Under the pieces are notes generated by a model. That model did not search any database. It saw nothing but the letters and a program-made list of their open reading frames with translations, and was not told where the DNA came from. Positions 9,854-19,009 of a DNA stretch of 64,000 nt are shown here, in pieces. Numbering within the stretch: position 1 is the first letter of the stretch; each line of letters opens with the position of its first letter. The stretch spans positions 144,131 through 208,130 of the forward strand of contig NZ_NVXQ01000008.1 in NCBI RefSeq assembly GCF_002733955.1, written 5' to 3'. Position numbers and translations under genes: made by a program. Source of the stretch: Hoeflea sp. GTDB taxonomy: Bacteria > Pseudomonadota > Alphaproteobacteria > Rhizobiales > Rhizobiaceae.

Positions 9854-10063
9854 TCAGGCAGCTTCGATGGTCGAAACTGCAGTCTTGCCTGTGCGGCGGT
9901 CTTCGGCTGTGTCGAAGGAAACCTTCTGGCCTTCGGCCAGACCGCGCATGCCAGCACGCTCAAGTGCAGTTGCATGGACGAAAACGTCCTTGCTGCCGTC
10001 GTCAGGTGCGATGAAGCCGAAGCCCTTTTGGTCATTGTAGAATTTAACGGTACCGGTTTTCAT
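9854..10063 (-). CDS. CspA-family cold-shock protein
   Basis: A 69-residue single cold-shock domain. RNP1 is KGFGFIAP and RNP2 is VFVHATAL. It starts [14 protein letters not shown], the usual form in Rhizobiales. Family members bind single-stranded RNA or DNA and act as RNA chaperones. The 279-bp gap upstream to the desaturase is unusually long and probably includes a structured 5' leader, a known site of temperature control in csp genes. Confidence 0.95.
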   Translation of the reverse strand: MKTGTVKFYNDQKGFGFIAPDDGSKDVFVHATALERAGMRGLAEGQKVSFDTAEDRRTGKTAVSTIEAA

Positions 10064-10342
10064 GGGGGAAGTCCTTTATGTCCATGAATGTAATTTCCGG
10101 CGCAAGCGCTCTTGAAAGCGCTCGGCGCAGGCGTTCGTCATCGAGTTTAAGTGAAGTGTTGAGCGTGTCTCCGCCTCAGGGCGGTGAGCGACCAAGTCGT
10201 CCGGTCCAAAAATCGATAGGCTGTTAGTACACTGATTTTTGCGCCAGCACAAGCAAAAGCGCGTTGACCTTGAAAGCAGGTCAGAAAAGCAGACCAGAAA
10301 CCTGGTCCGCTATTCTTGTTTCGGCTGCCTTTTCGCCGCAGA
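10064..10342 (-). promoter_or_regulatory. Probable promoter and 5' leader of the cold-shock gene
   Basis: No gene is visible in these 279 bp. On the minus strand TTGTGC and TACTAA (17-base spacer) lie about 170 bp before the start codon, a weak promoter candidate. GAGCGC repeats around 10107-10130 could form hairpins in the leader. I see no canonical cold-box sequence. Confidence 0.3.
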
Positions 10343-11365
10343 TCAGGCCGCGGCGGCAACACTCGAAGTCCGGCCCCGCACCGAGCGGAACGGCACCAGC
10401 CGGCGGCGTTCTTCATCCCACAGCGCCAGCGGCACGCAGCGCAGGCTCTGCCAGAAGGTCAGCCGGCCGATCTCGGCCAGTTCCGGGAAGTCCTTGAGCA
10501 CCTGCGGCAGGCGGTAGAACGGGATCCGGCTTGAAAGATGGTGCACATGGTGGATGCCGATATTGCCAGTCGCCCACATCAACGGCTTGGGCAGGTCATA
10601 GAACGAGCTGCCATGCAGCGCGGCATATTCCCGTTCCCACTCCGGCGCATGGTCCCAGTGGGTCGGATCGAACTGGTGCTGAACATAGAACATCCAGACG
10701 CCGATCGAGGCGCCGATCAGCATGATCGGCAGGTGAATGATCAGGAATGCCTTGAAGCCCACGAGCATGCCGAGCGCCACCCACATCACCAGGATCGCAA
10801 GGTTTGTCACCATGACGCTCTTCCACGACATGATCCCGTCCTTCAGCGCGGTCACCGGCAGGCGGTGCTGCAGCATGAAGATGAAGGCCGGCCCGAGACC
10901 GAACATTACCAGCGGATGCCGGTAGAGACGGTACTTCCAGCGCCCTACGCTCGACAGCGCCAGATATTCCTCGACCGTCAGCGTGTCGATATCGCCGATG
11001 CCGCGGCGGTCGAGATTGCCCGAGCCTGCGTGATGGATCGCGTGCGAACGGCGCCAGTAATCATAGGGCGTCAGCGTGATCACGCCGAGAACCCGGCCGA
11101 CCCGGTCATTCCACTTGGCCGTGGAGAACATCGAGCCATGACCGCAATCATGCTGGATGATGAACAGGCGCACCATCAGCAGCGCAGCCGGAATCGAAAG
11201 CACGAGGGTAAGAATGATGCTGTAGGAAAGCGCTGCCCACATCAACGCCCAGAACGAAACCAGAAGCCCGAATGTCAGGACCGTCTCGAACGCGCTTCGT
11301 CCGTCACTCGGCAACCTGTAGGGTTGCAGACGACGCACCCACTCCCGCGCTGATCCTGTCACCAT
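10343..11365 (-). CDS. Membrane fatty-acid desaturase
   Basis: A 340-residue non-haem di-iron desaturase. The three histidine boxes are HDCGH (residues 72-76), HAIHH (108-112) and HHVHH near 275. Membrane segments lie near 28-68 and 185-225. The pattern matches acyl-lipid delta-12/omega-3-like desaturases, which introduce double bonds to adjust membrane fluidity. It is immediately upstream of the cold-shock gene on the same strand, which fits a low-temperature role, but co-regulation is not shown. Regiospecificity cannot be read from motifs. Confidence 0.88.
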   Translation of the reverse strand: MVTGSAREWVRRLQPYRLPSDGRSAFETVLTFGLLVSFWALMWAALSYSIILTLVLSIPAALLMVRLFIIQHDCGHGSMFSTAKWNDRVGRVLGVITLTPYDYWRRSHAIHHAGSGNLDRRGIGDIDTLTVEEYLALSSVGRWKYRLYRHPLVMFGLGPAFIFMLQHRLPVTALKDGIMSWKSVMVTNLAILVMWVALGMLVGFKAFLIIHLPIMLIGASIGVWMFYVQHQFDPTHWDHAPEWEREYAALHGSSFYDLPKPLMWATGNIGIHHVHHLSSRIPFYRLPQVLKDFPELAEIGRLTFWQSLRCVPLALWDEERRRLVPFRSVRGRTSSVAAAA

Positions 11366-11594
11366 ACGAACTTCTCCTAAGATCTCGTTTCCTCACCGGC
11401 CGGGCAATTCTTGCTGCTCTCGGCACACTTTTGTGGGGGCCTTACCACGCCGGTTCCCAAAACGGCATCTTTTTCTCCCCACTTCCCCAGATCACGATGT
11501 GTCACATCGTCACTCCGAGTGTTACCAGTGGTCAGATTTACCTTGTGCGAAAACGGATGTACCGATTTTCAATCGATTTAATACGGATCTCTCC

Positions 11595-12794
11595 ATGTCC
11601 ACCTCCGCTATTGCTGCTCCCCCATTGCTTTCGCCTCAACGCCTCGCCGTCTCGCTGATGTTTCTCGCCAATGGATTTGTGGTTGGCAGCTGGGCGCCCA
11701 AGATCCCGGAATTTGCTGCCCGGCTGAAGCTTGATGAAAGCGATCTCGGCCTGATGATCATGTGTTTCGGCATCGGTTCGCTCTGCGCCATGCCGGCGGT
11801 GGGTGCACTGATTGCCGGTCGCGGCTCCCACGCCGTCACCCGAATCCTTGCCGCTCTGACCATTCCCTGCCTGATCCTTGTCACCATCGCGCCCTCGATC
11901 TGGACCGCGGCGCTGGCGCTGTTTCTCATCGGCGCCCTGATCGGCGGCATGGATGTCGCCATGAATGCCAATGCGGTCGAGGTCGAGAAACGCCAGGGCC
12001 GGGCGATCATGTCGTCCTGTCACGGCTGCTGGAGCCTCGGCGGTGTTGCCGGCGCAGCGCTCGGCGGTGTGCTGATCGCGCACTACGGCGTGCATGTGCA
12101 TGCCATTGCCGCGTCCCTCGTCACCTGTATTCTGGTCCTGATTGCCTGGCCGCGGGTGCTTGTCGACCCGCCCCATGTTGAACTGGATGATGCCGGGCGC
12201 CCTGGTGCGGCCACTTCCCGGCCCAGCCTGCTCGGCGCCGGCGCCGCTGTTTGGCTCACCGGCATCATCTGCCTGATCATGATGACGCCCGAGGGAGCCA
12301 TTCTCGACTGGGGTGCACTTTACCTGCGTCAGGAACTGGGCGCTGACCCGGCCCTCTCCGGCCTTGCCTTCGGCGCCTTCTCGGCGGCCATGGCGCTGAT
12401 GCGCTTCCTCGGGGATCTGGTGCGCGACCGGTTCGGCGCGGTCAGGACATTCCGGGTTTCCTGCGTGCTCGCCATGGCTGGCCTCGGCACCGCCGGATTG
12501 GCAACTTCGCCGGAACTGGCCATCGCCGGTTTCGCCATTGCCGGCCTGGGCTTTGCCAACACCGTGCCGATCGCCTTTTCCGCTGCCGGCAACCTGCCCG
12601 GCCTGCCCCAGGGACTGGCAATCTCGGTGGTCACCTTCATGGGCTATTCGGGCATATTGTTCGCGCCCTCGGTGATCGGTTTCATCGCAGAGCACACCGG
12701 ATTCGCGGCAATCTATGTGGCGCTGCCCCTGTTCGTCGTCCTGCCGCTCTTCTTTTCCAGCCTGATGCGGCACGCTGACAGGCAACCCGGATAG
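11595..12794 (+). CDS. MFS transporter
   Basis: A 399-residue, twelve-helix major facilitator. It opens with LAVSLMFLANGFVVGSWAPKIPEF and shows internal two-fold repetition. Similar sequences are YbjJ/FHS-like carriers annotated as sugar or drug transporters. I place the start at ATG 11595 (MSTSAIAAPP) because the in-frame upstream extension is not membrane-like and lies in the divergent promoter region shared with the desaturase. The substrate is unknown. It converges on hyi with a 15-bp gap. Confidence 0.85.
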   Translation: MSTSAIAAPPLLSPQRLAVSLMFLANGFVVGSWAPKIPEFAARLKLDESDLGLMIMCFGIGSLCAMPAVGALIAGRGSHAVTRILAALTIPCLILVTIAPSIWTAALALFLIGALIGGMDVAMNANAVEVEKRQGRAIMSSCHGCWSLGGVAGAALGGVLIAHYGVHVHAIAASLVTCILVLIAWPRVLVDPPHVELDDAGRPGAATSRPSLLGAGAAVWLTGIICLIMMTPEGAILDWGALYLRQELGADPALSGLAFGAFSAAMALMRFLGDLVRDRFGAVRTFRVSCVLAMAGLGTAGLATSPELAIAGFAIAGLGFANTVPIAFSAAGNLPGLPQGLAISVVTFMGYSGILFAPSVIGFIAEHTGFAAIYVALPLFVVLPLFFSSLMRHADRQPG

Positions 12795-12809
12795 ACCCGG
12801 CGCCTGTTT

Positions 12810-13586
12810 TCAGCACTCTTCGAACCTGTCGAGCCAGTCCAGCCCGTCCAGCGTGGCTTCCTTCGGCCGGTATTCGCAGCCGACAAAACCGCGGTAGCCA
12901 AGCTCGTCCAGCGCCTCCAGAACCCGGAAATCATCAAGCTCGCCGGTTCCGGGTTCATTGCGCCCCGGCACCGAGGCAATCTGCACATGCCCGATGATCG
13001 GCATCATCTGTTCAAGCGCCCTGAGCACATCCCCGTGCAGGATCTGGCGGTGATAGACATCGAATTGCAGCTTCACGTTTGGACGACCCAGATCGGTGAT
13101 CGCTGCGGCAGCCAGATCGAAACTGTTGAGGAAATAGCCCGGCATGTCGCGTGGGTTGAGCGGCTCGATCAGCAAGGTGATGTCCTTCTCGCCAGTGGCA
13201 TCCGCAACAAAGGCCAGGGCGTCCCTGTAGGCCCTCTGATGAACCGGATCCGCGGGGTCGGCAATCCCCGCCATCATGTGCAGCCGCCGTGTGCCCAGAG
13301 CCTGGGCATAGGCAAGCGCGGTAGTCACAGACTGCTGCAACTCGTCCTTCCGCTCGGGCAATGCCGCCAGTCCGCGATCGCCGCCCGCCCAGTCGCCCGG
13401 CGGCAGGTTGAACAACACCTGCTCCAGCTCCGCTTCAGCCAGCCGTTCGGCGATGGCATCAGCCTCAAACTCATAGGGAAACAGAAATTCCACCGCGTCG
13501 AAGCCGGCATCGGCCGCAGCCTGGAACCGGTCAAGAAACGCATGCTCGGTAAACATCAACGACAGATTTGCGGCAAAGAATGGCAT
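12810..13586 (-). CDS. hyi: Hydroxypyruvate isomerase family protein (Hyi-like)
   Basis: A 258-residue xylose-isomerase-like TIM barrel. It opens MPFFAANLSLMFTEHAFLDRF and contains the metal ligands of the fold: LLIEPLNPRDMPGYFLNS, KLQFDVYHRQI, GHVQIASVPGRNEPG, and a C-terminal GCEYRPKEATLDGLDWL. Length and motifs match Hyi, which interconverts hydroxypyruvate and tartronate semialdehyde. The start is chosen at 13586, behind CCGGAGG. A terminator separates it from the TRAP/DapA-like operon upstream, so it has its own transcript. OtnI-type 2-oxo-tetronate isomerase is a related alternative. Confidence 0.85.
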   Translation of the reverse strand: MPFFAANLSLMFTEHAFLDRFQAAADAGFDAVEFLFPYEFEADAIAERLAEAELEQVLFNLPPGDWAGGDRGLAALPERKDELQQSVTTALAYAQALGTRRLHMMAGIADPADPVHQRAYRDALAFVADATGEKDITLLIEPLNPRDMPGYFLNSFDLAAAAITDLGRPNVKLQFDVYHRQILHGDVLRALEQMMPIIGHVQIASVPGRNEPGTGELDDFRVLEALDELGYRGFVGCEYRPKEATLDGLDWLDRFEEC

Positions 13587-13680
13587 TTGAACCTCCGGTC
13601 TAACCCTTCCCTCCTTCAGCTTTAACAGTGTTGCGCCAGCTGACAACCTGCGATAGCGAATCGGTAAACCGCACCGGCAC

Positions 13681-13716
13681 AAAAAGACCGCCAGGAGCAC
13701 AAAGCTCTCGGCGGTC
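13681..13716 (-). terminator. Rho-independent terminator after the DapA-like gene
   Basis: On the minus strand GACCGCCGAGAGC pairs with GCTCCTGGCGGTC (internal mismatch) across TTTGT, then TTTTT. It ends the TRAP/DapA-like transcript ahead of hyi. Confidence 0.85.
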
Positions 13717-13782
13717 AGGCCCTTGGGGGACAAAGGACAGGTTCTTGCCCGGCACGGGCCGGCGGCACCCGGCAGATGAGGG

Positions 13783-14715
13783 TCAGGCGGACCAGTTGGC
13801 GTACCAGTCCCTGAACAGCTTGTACTGGGTTTCGACATACTGTTTCTGCGAGGCCGAGAGCGCGTCGGTCTCGTTGAAATGCAGCGTGTATTCGGCGTTG
13901 CCGTTGAGCAGCATCAGGTGCTTGTAATAGAGCACCAGGTCGGCGCCTTCATCGAACGACGACAGCACGCCGAGCGCCTCTTCCAGCTCCTTGGCCTTCA
14001 GTCGCGCCTTGGCATCGCCTTGCGCCGCCTTCTTGCACAGATCCACCAGCTGCAGCACTTCCCTGGGCAACGCATTGCCGATGCCGGTGATCGCGCCGGT
14101 GGCGCCGCAATTGACGAAGCCGTGATAGACATTGGTGTCGACGCCGACCATCAGCGTGACGCTGTCATCCGCCGAGGTGATGTATTCTGCCGCATAGCGC
14201 AGGTCTGCCGCACCACCGAATTCCTTGAAGCCGATCAGGTTCGGGTGGTCCTTGCGCAGCGCGAAGAACAGATCGGCGCGGGTGGCAAAGCCATAATAGG
14301 GGCTGTTGTAGATCACCGCCGGCAGATCCGGAGCTGCCGACAGGATCGCCTTGAAATGGGCTTCCTGGGCGCTTGCCGAAGTGCCGCGCGAAAGAACCCG
14401 CGGGATCACCATCAGACCCTGCGCGCCGACCTTGGCCGCATGCGCCGCATGGGCAACCGCCGAGGCGCTGTTGATCGCGCCGGTGCCGACGACGGTCGGA
14501 ATGCCGGCGGCGACCAGGCGCGAAACGCCTTCCATCCGCTGCGCGTCGGTGAGAAGCGGCCAGTCGCCCATCGAACCGCAATAGACCACCGCCGACATGC
14601 CGGCATCGATCAGTTCCTGGCCCATGCGCACCAGCGCGTCGACATCAGGCGTCCGGTCGGCCTTGCAGGGCGTCATCAGCGCCGGCATGCAGCCGGTGAA
14701 AATCGAGTTGTCCAT
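13783..14715 (-). CDS. Dihydrodipicolinate synthase (DapA/NAL)-family lyase
   Basis: A 310-residue class I aldolase-fold enzyme. The Schiff-base Lys164 is in LIGFKEFGG and the conserved Tyr136 in VIYNSPYYG. The usual GTTGE loop reads GSMGDWPLL, so it is a side branch rather than true DapA. It is the last gene behind a TRAP transporter and a GntR regulator, so it probably cleaves or dehydrates the imported 2-keto or hydroxy acid. The start is set at MDNSIFTG, with AAGGA nine bases upstream. The substrate is unknown; hydroxyproline- or sugar-acid-derived keto acids are candidates. Confidence 0.85.
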   Translation of the reverse strand: MDNSIFTGCMPALMTPCKADRTPDVDALVRMGQELIDAGMSAVVYCGSMGDWPLLTDAQRMEGVSRLVAAGIPTVVGTGAINSASAVAHAAHAAKVGAQGLMVIPRVLSRGTSASAQEAHFKAILSAAPDLPAVIYNSPYYGFATRADLFFALRKDHPNLIGFKEFGGAADLRYAAEYITSADDSVTLMVGVDTNVYHGFVNCGATGAITGIGNALPREVLQLVDLCKKAAQGDAKARLKAKELEEALGVLSSFDEGADLVLYYKHLMLLNGNAEYTLHFNETDALSASQKQYVETQYKLFRDWYANWSA

Positions 14716-14745
14716 AAGGAGATGTCCTTCTTTCAATAAACGGGA

Positions 14746-16056
14746 TCAGAAGCCGACGATCTGAGAGGGGAGCCAGGTCGACAGGGCAGGAAACAGCGCG
14801 ACCGCAAGCAGCGTGGCGATCTGCAACAGGATGAACGGCACGACGCCACGGCACATCTGGCCATAGGTCATGTCGGACGGCGCGATCGACTTGAGATAGA
14901 AGATCGACGACGCCATCGGCGGTGTCAGGTAGCTGGTCTGGATGACGATGATCATCATCGTGCCGAACCAGACCGGATCGATGCCGGCAGAGCGGATGAA
15001 CGGCGTGAACAGCGGCACCGCAATCAGCACATTGGCGGTCCAGTCGAGCACGAAGCCCAGGAGCAGCACGATCAACAGGAAGAAGATGATCATGCCGGTG
15101 TCGCCGAATCCGGCGGCCTCGATGAAGGAGCGGATCATCCGCGAGCCGCCATTGGCGGCAAATGTGCCCATGAACATGGTGCCCGCGGCAACGATCAGCA
15201 GGATCATCGCCGAGATCCGCACCGTAATCTTCAGCGACTCGAACAGCATGGCGAGGTTGAAGCGGCCATAGAAGATGCTCAAGAGCGTCGCCCCGACAGC
15301 CCCCACGGACGCGGCTTCCGTCGGCGAGGCAATGCCTGCCAGCAGCGAGCCGAGAACGGCAAAAATCAGCGCACAGATCGGCAGCAGCGAGGTCACCGTG
15401 ATGCGCAGCTTTTCGCCCAGCGGCATCTCCGGCTCGGCGAAGTCCTGCGTCGGCTGCGGCGGCGCCAGCACGCCCTGGATGATCAGGTAGATAATGAACA
15501 GACCGACCATCAGCAGGCCCGGCAGCATCATGCCGGCAAGCAGTTCGCCGACCGACATCTGCGCCAGCGAGGCATACATCACCGCGATCACCGAGGGCGG
15601 GATCATGGTGCCGAGCGAACCACCGGCGCAGATCGTGCCGGCAATCTGGCTGTTGCGGTAGCCACCACGCTGCATTGCCGGGATCGCCATCATGCCGATC
15701 ATCACCTCGACCGCGCCGACCACGCCGGCTGCGGCGGCAAACACTGCCCCCATGGCAATCGTGGCGACGGCAAGCCCGCCGGGCAGTCGCGACATCCAGA
15801 TCTGCATCACCTTGAACAGCCGCTCGGCAATGCCCGAGCGCTCCAGGATCGCGCCCATCAGCACGAACATCGGAATGGCAGCGAGAATGAAATTGGTCGA
15901 AGCCGAATAGAATGCGCCATAAAGCTGGGCAAAGGCATTCGGACCGAACTTGGCAATGCCCGCGGCCGCCGACACGATCGCCAGCGAAAACGCGATCGGG
16001 ATGCCGGTCAACACCAGCACGAACAGCGCGGGAAACATCAGGGCGGCAATGGTCAT
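14746..16056 (-). CDS. TRAP transporter large permease (DctM family)
   Basis: A 436-residue membrane protein with about twelve helices. It begins MTIAALMFPALFVLVLTGIPIAF and contains the DctM hallmark GGSLGTMIPPSVIAVMYASL. It is the ion-coupled translocation subunit of a tripartite ATP-independent periplasmic transporter. The start is chosen just past the dctQ stop with a 4-base gap; a longer in-frame start would overlap dctQ. The substrate follows that of the upstream binding protein. Confidence 0.93.
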   Translation of the reverse strand: MTIAALMFPALFVLVLTGIPIAFSLAIVSAAAGIAKFGPNAFAQLYGAFYSASTNFILAAIPMFVLMGAILERSGIAERLFKVMQIWMSRLPGGLAVATIAMGAVFAAAAGVVGAVEVMIGMMAIPAMQRGGYRNSQIAGTICAGGSLGTMIPPSVIAVMYASLAQMSVGELLAGMMLPGLLMVGLFIIYLIIQGVLAPPQPTQDFAEPEMPLGEKLRITVTSLLPICALIFAVLGSLLAGIASPTEAASVGAVGATLLSIFYGRFNLAMLFESLKITVRISAMILLIVAAGTMFMGTFAANGGSRMIRSFIEAAGFGDTGMIIFFLLIVLLLGFVLDWTANVLIAVPLFTPFIRSAGIDPVWFGTMMIIVIQTSYLTPPMASSIFYLKSIAPSDMTYGQMCRGVVPFILLQIATLLAVALFPALSTWLPSQIVGF

Positions 16057-16060
16057 CGGA

Positions 16061-16576
16061 TCAGGCTTCCAGTTTGAACGGCTGGTCTTCATCGCCGCGG
16101 AACACCCGCAAGCCGTGAACCAGCTGCTGCAGCGTCAGCGCCACCAGCCCGATGGCCAGGATCGCGAAGAACGGCCACATCAGCGGCGCCCAGGGGCTGA
16201 CATTCTCGACCTCGCCGGTCTCGAAGGCCCGCCAGGCCCGCTCGATGGCGAATTTCGACAGTCCTGCGAAGATCGGTGTGATCAGGAACACGAACACGAA
16301 ACCTTCGAGCTTGCGCCTTATGCCGACCGGCATCTTCTGGGCAAGGAAATCGATCCGCACATGCGCATCCTGTTTCAGCGCATAGGCCGCACCAAGAACA
16401 AACAGCGTGCCGGTGGCCATGTAGGAGATATCGAAGGCCCAGATGGTTGGCGCGCCAAAGGCATAGCGCGCCACCACTTCGTAGATCATCGAGATCACCA
16501 GAACCACCGTCACGACTTGGGCGATCCAGGACAACAGACGGGAGAATGCGTCGACAATGTTGAACAGCCTGGTCAT
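16061..16576 (-). CDS. TRAP transporter small permease (DctQ family)
   Basis: A 171-residue protein with four hydrophobic helices, including LLSWIAQVVTVVLVISMIYEVVARYAF and VFVFLITPIFAGL. The VRIDFL segment between helices 2 and 3 is conserved in DctQ. It forms the small membrane subunit with the DctM-type protein encoded 4 bp downstream. It lies 23 bp after dctP. Confidence 0.9.
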   Translation of the reverse strand: MTRLFNIVDAFSRLLSWIAQVVTVVLVISMIYEVVARYAFGAPTIWAFDISYMATGTLFVLGAAYALKQDAHVRIDFLAQKMPVGIRRKLEGFVFVFLITPIFAGLSKFAIERAWRAFETGEVENVSPWAPLMWPFFAILAIGLVALTLQQLVHGLRVFRGDEDQPFKLEA

Positions 16577-16599
16577 GACGGTGGGTTCCGTTCTCTCGT

Positions 16600-17661
16600 T
16601 CAGTCCTGGTTGCGGACCAGATAGCTGCTTTCAGCGGACCACAGGGTCTTGAAGGCCATGTAGTCGGCGAGGATGTCGGCCATCTCCGCCTTGCCGTCGG
16701 CCTTCTGGGCTTCGGCCGTTTTGCCGATCCAGTCCGCACCGGCGTCGGACAACTGCTTGATGAACTCCGGCGACAGCGTGATCACCTCGTTCTTGCCCTT
16801 GCGGTATGTGTCCATCGCCGCGACATCGCCGCCATAGAAATGGATCAGCGCCTGCATGGTGGTCAGCTCCGCTGCCTTTTCCAGAAGCGGCTTCAGATCG
16901 TCGGGAAGCGCATCCCAGGTTTCCTGCTTGAGCACGACTTCCCACAGGAAGGTCGGCTGGTGCACACCCGGAACGATGATGTATTTCGCCGCTTCATGGA
17001 AGCCTTCCGGCAGGTTGGCCGACGGCGGGCCCCATTCGATCAGGTCAACGCCCTTGCGCTGCAGCAGGGTGTAGATTTCACCGGGCGGAACCACGGTCGG
17101 AACCGCGCCGAAATACTCTTCCATCACCTTGGCCCATGGACCCGAGGTGCGGTATTTCATGCCCTTGAGGTCTTCGGCCTTGGTGATCGGCACATTGGAA
17201 TGCGCCATCACTTCCGACGAGCCGATGCCGACGATCAGGTTCTTGAAACCGTCCCTGGCGCGCAGCTCTGCAAGCTTTTCCTTGCCGCCCTTCTCGTAGA
17301 TCCAGGTGACATAGGCTTCGGGCCCCATGCCGCCGGGAAATCCTGCAAAGATCGCGTTGGTCGGGTCCTGGTTGACCAGATAGCTCGGGGTCGAGTGACC
17401 GGCCTGAACGATGCCGTCGCGAACGCCGTCATAGACCTGCAGCGCAGGCACGAGCACACCGGCGCCAAATGGCTCGATCAAAACCCGGCCATTGGTGAGA
17501 ACATCGACGTTTTCAGCGAAGCGCTCGAGGAAATTGACATAGAAGGGCGAACCTTCCGGCACCGAGGTCGGCACCTGCCACGTGACTTCCTGGGCCACGG
17601 CCGGCACGGCTGCAACAGACAGCATCGATAGCAGCGCCCAGTTTCTGATTTTCTTGAACAT
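16600..17661 (-). CDS. TRAP transporter substrate-binding protein (DctP family)
   Basis: A 353-residue periplasmic protein with a signal peptide (FKKIRNWALLSMLSVAAVPAVAQ, cleavage near residue 24). The DctP fold is recognisable by GMKYRTSGPWAKVMEEYFGAVPTVVPPGEIYTLLQRKGVDLIEWG, which carries the Arg that normally clamps a ligand carboxylate. First gene of the dctPQM-dapA-like operon. FadR-type regulation is suggested by the GntR gene and palindrome upstream. The ligand is probably an organic acid. Confidence 0.93.
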   Translation of the reverse strand: MFKKIRNWALLSMLSVAAVPAVAQEVTWQVPTSVPEGSPFYVNFLERFAENVDVLTNGRVLIEPFGAGVLVPALQVYDGVRDGIVQAGHSTPSYLVNQDPTNAIFAGFPGGMGPEAYVTWIYEKGGKEKLAELRARDGFKNLIVGIGSSEVMAHSNVPITKAEDLKGMKYRTSGPWAKVMEEYFGAVPTVVPPGEIYTLLQRKGVDLIEWGPPSANLPEGFHEAAKYIIVPGVHQPTFLWEVVLKQETWDALPDDLKPLLEKAAELTTMQALIHFYGGDVAAMDTYRKGKNEVITLSPEFIKQLSDAGADWIGKTAEAQKADGKAEMADILADYMAFKTLWSAESSYLVRNQD

Positions 17662-17799
17662 GAAACCCTCTGTGGTTTGGCCGCGCAGCCACGCGGACGA
17701 TTGGTGGTGTTCTGACCAACGCCGGACCTCGCTTCAGCGACGCCCGTCGCATGCGTCTCTCTGCGGAGACATACCGACTATAGGTAATTGTATTTTCAT

Positions 17800-17807
17800 T
17801 GTCGACA
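17800..17807. promoter_or_regulatory. Candidate GntR (FadR-type) operator
   Basis: The perfect palindrome TGTCGACA lies in AT-rich sequence between the GntR gene and dctP, and resembles FadR-subfamily half-sites (TTGT...ACAA). It is the best visible operator for the adjacent regulator. Confidence 0.4.
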
Positions 17808-17883
17808 TAAAATATCTCGGAAATTCAGGCCAAGCAGAATTGCCGCCCGAAGGCGTGGTATATCCAAATTTTATGCAGTGTTT

Positions 17884-18606
17884 TTAGAGACTTATGTCGG
17901 AGTTCAGACGCCGGTCCGCAGTCATCGCACTCTGGATCTGCAGCACAATCTGCTCCGCATGTGCCTGCGCGATGCGATCGGCAGCCTCGATATCCTGCGC
18001 CTCAATGGCCGCCAGCATGACCTCATGTTCCTGCAGATAGATCTTTGGAAGCTCGTCATTGTAGGACGAGTAATAAAGCCGCAGCAGCCGCCGCCCCTCA
18101 TCAAGCAGACGGATAAACAGATCGGTGTAGTAGCGATTCTTGCCGGCCTGCGCGATCGCCGCATGGAAATTGCGGTTGACCTCGATCATCGCCGGAACGT
18201 CCTTGGCGTCCACCGCCTGCGTGTAGCTGTGCTGCAGATCCCAGATCGCCGCCAGCTCCTCCTCGGTGCGGTTGACGGCTGCCAGCCGGGTGGTCACCCG
18301 GTACATCAGCGACAAGGCATCGAAGAACTGCGGCAGGTTGGCAAAATCGATCGGCGCAACGATGGTGAACCGGTTCGGCAGCGTGACCACAAGCCCCTCG
18401 CCGGCCAGTTTCACCATGGCCTCGCGGATCGGCGTGCGCGAAATGCCGAAGCGCTCGGCCAGCTTGACCTCGTCGATCGGGCTGCCGGGTTCGAGCGTGA
18501 GGTTGAGGATTTCATGCTTGAGCGTCTCGAAGACCGCACCGACACCCTGCCCGCGCTTGCGCTTGCCTTCAGGCAACTGCGTTGACACCGGCTCTTCAAG
18601 GCTCAT
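17884..18606 (-). CDS. GntR-family regulator, FadR subfamily (FCD domain)
   Basis: A 240-residue regulator. The N-terminal winged HTH includes IDEVKLAERFGISRTPIREAMVKLAGEGLV. The all-helical FCD ligand domain has the metal-coordinating Asp/His pattern (VNRNFHAAIAQAGKN and the ENEH-like LQEHEVMLAAI). FCD proteins sense carboxylic acids. It lies 222 bp upstream of, and in the same direction as, the dctPQM-dapA-like operon, so it is the likely local repressor. It ends at TTTTTAGAG-rich sequence without a clear terminator. Confidence 0.9.
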   Translation of the reverse strand: MSLEEPVSTQLPEGKRKRGQGVGAVFETLKHEILNLTLEPGSPIDEVKLAERFGISRTPIREAMVKLAGEGLVVTLPNRFTIVAPIDFANLPQFFDALSLMYRVTTRLAAVNRTEEELAAIWDLQHSYTQAVDAKDVPAMIEVNRNFHAAIAQAGKNRYYTDLFIRLLDEGRRLLRLYYSSYNDELPKIYLQEHEVMLAAIEAQDIEAADRIAQAHAEQIVLQIQSAMTADRRLNSDISL

Positions 18607-18687
18607 GATTCACTCCAGATTTCCGCAACCCACGGCGAACCACTACAACCGCAAAGCAGCAAACACAATTCCCGGCGGGGCTGAAGG

Positions 18688-18963
18688 TCACCCTGCCAGC
18701 ATCACCAACACCGCGATGGCAGCCAGCGTCTGTGCGCACATGATCATGTTCAGATAGCTTCGAAACGGCTGCTTTTGCGTCTTGTGGCGCAAGATCGATC
18801 GGCCCAGCAGCATTGCGGGCGCCCCGCCGAGTGCCGCCACCATCAACAACTGCCTTTCCGGGACCCGCCGTCTACCACGCAAAGCGCAGCTTTTGTCCCA
18901 GCCGAACAGCGCGAAACCGGTCAGATTGACTGCCACCCAATAGCCCGCCGCCACAAGAAACAT
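18688..18963 (-). CDS. DUF1294 small membrane protein
   Basis: A 91-residue protein with a first TM helix followed by NLTGFALFGWDKSCALRGRRRVPERQLLMVAALGGAPAMLLG, the DUF1294 signature, then RSILRHKTQKQPFRSYLNMIM and a second TM helix. Function is unknown. It lies between the GntR gene and the decarboxylase with short gaps, so it may be co-transcribed with either. Confidence 0.85.
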   Translation of the reverse strand: MFLVAAGYWVAVNLTGFALFGWDKSCALRGRRRVPERQLLMVAALGGAPAMLLGRSILRHKTQKQPFRSYLNMIMCAQTLAAIAVLVMLAG

Positions 18964-19009
18964 TCCGCCGCCGCCCTTTCATGTCCCGCCTCGCCTGAGC
19001 ACAGTCGGC

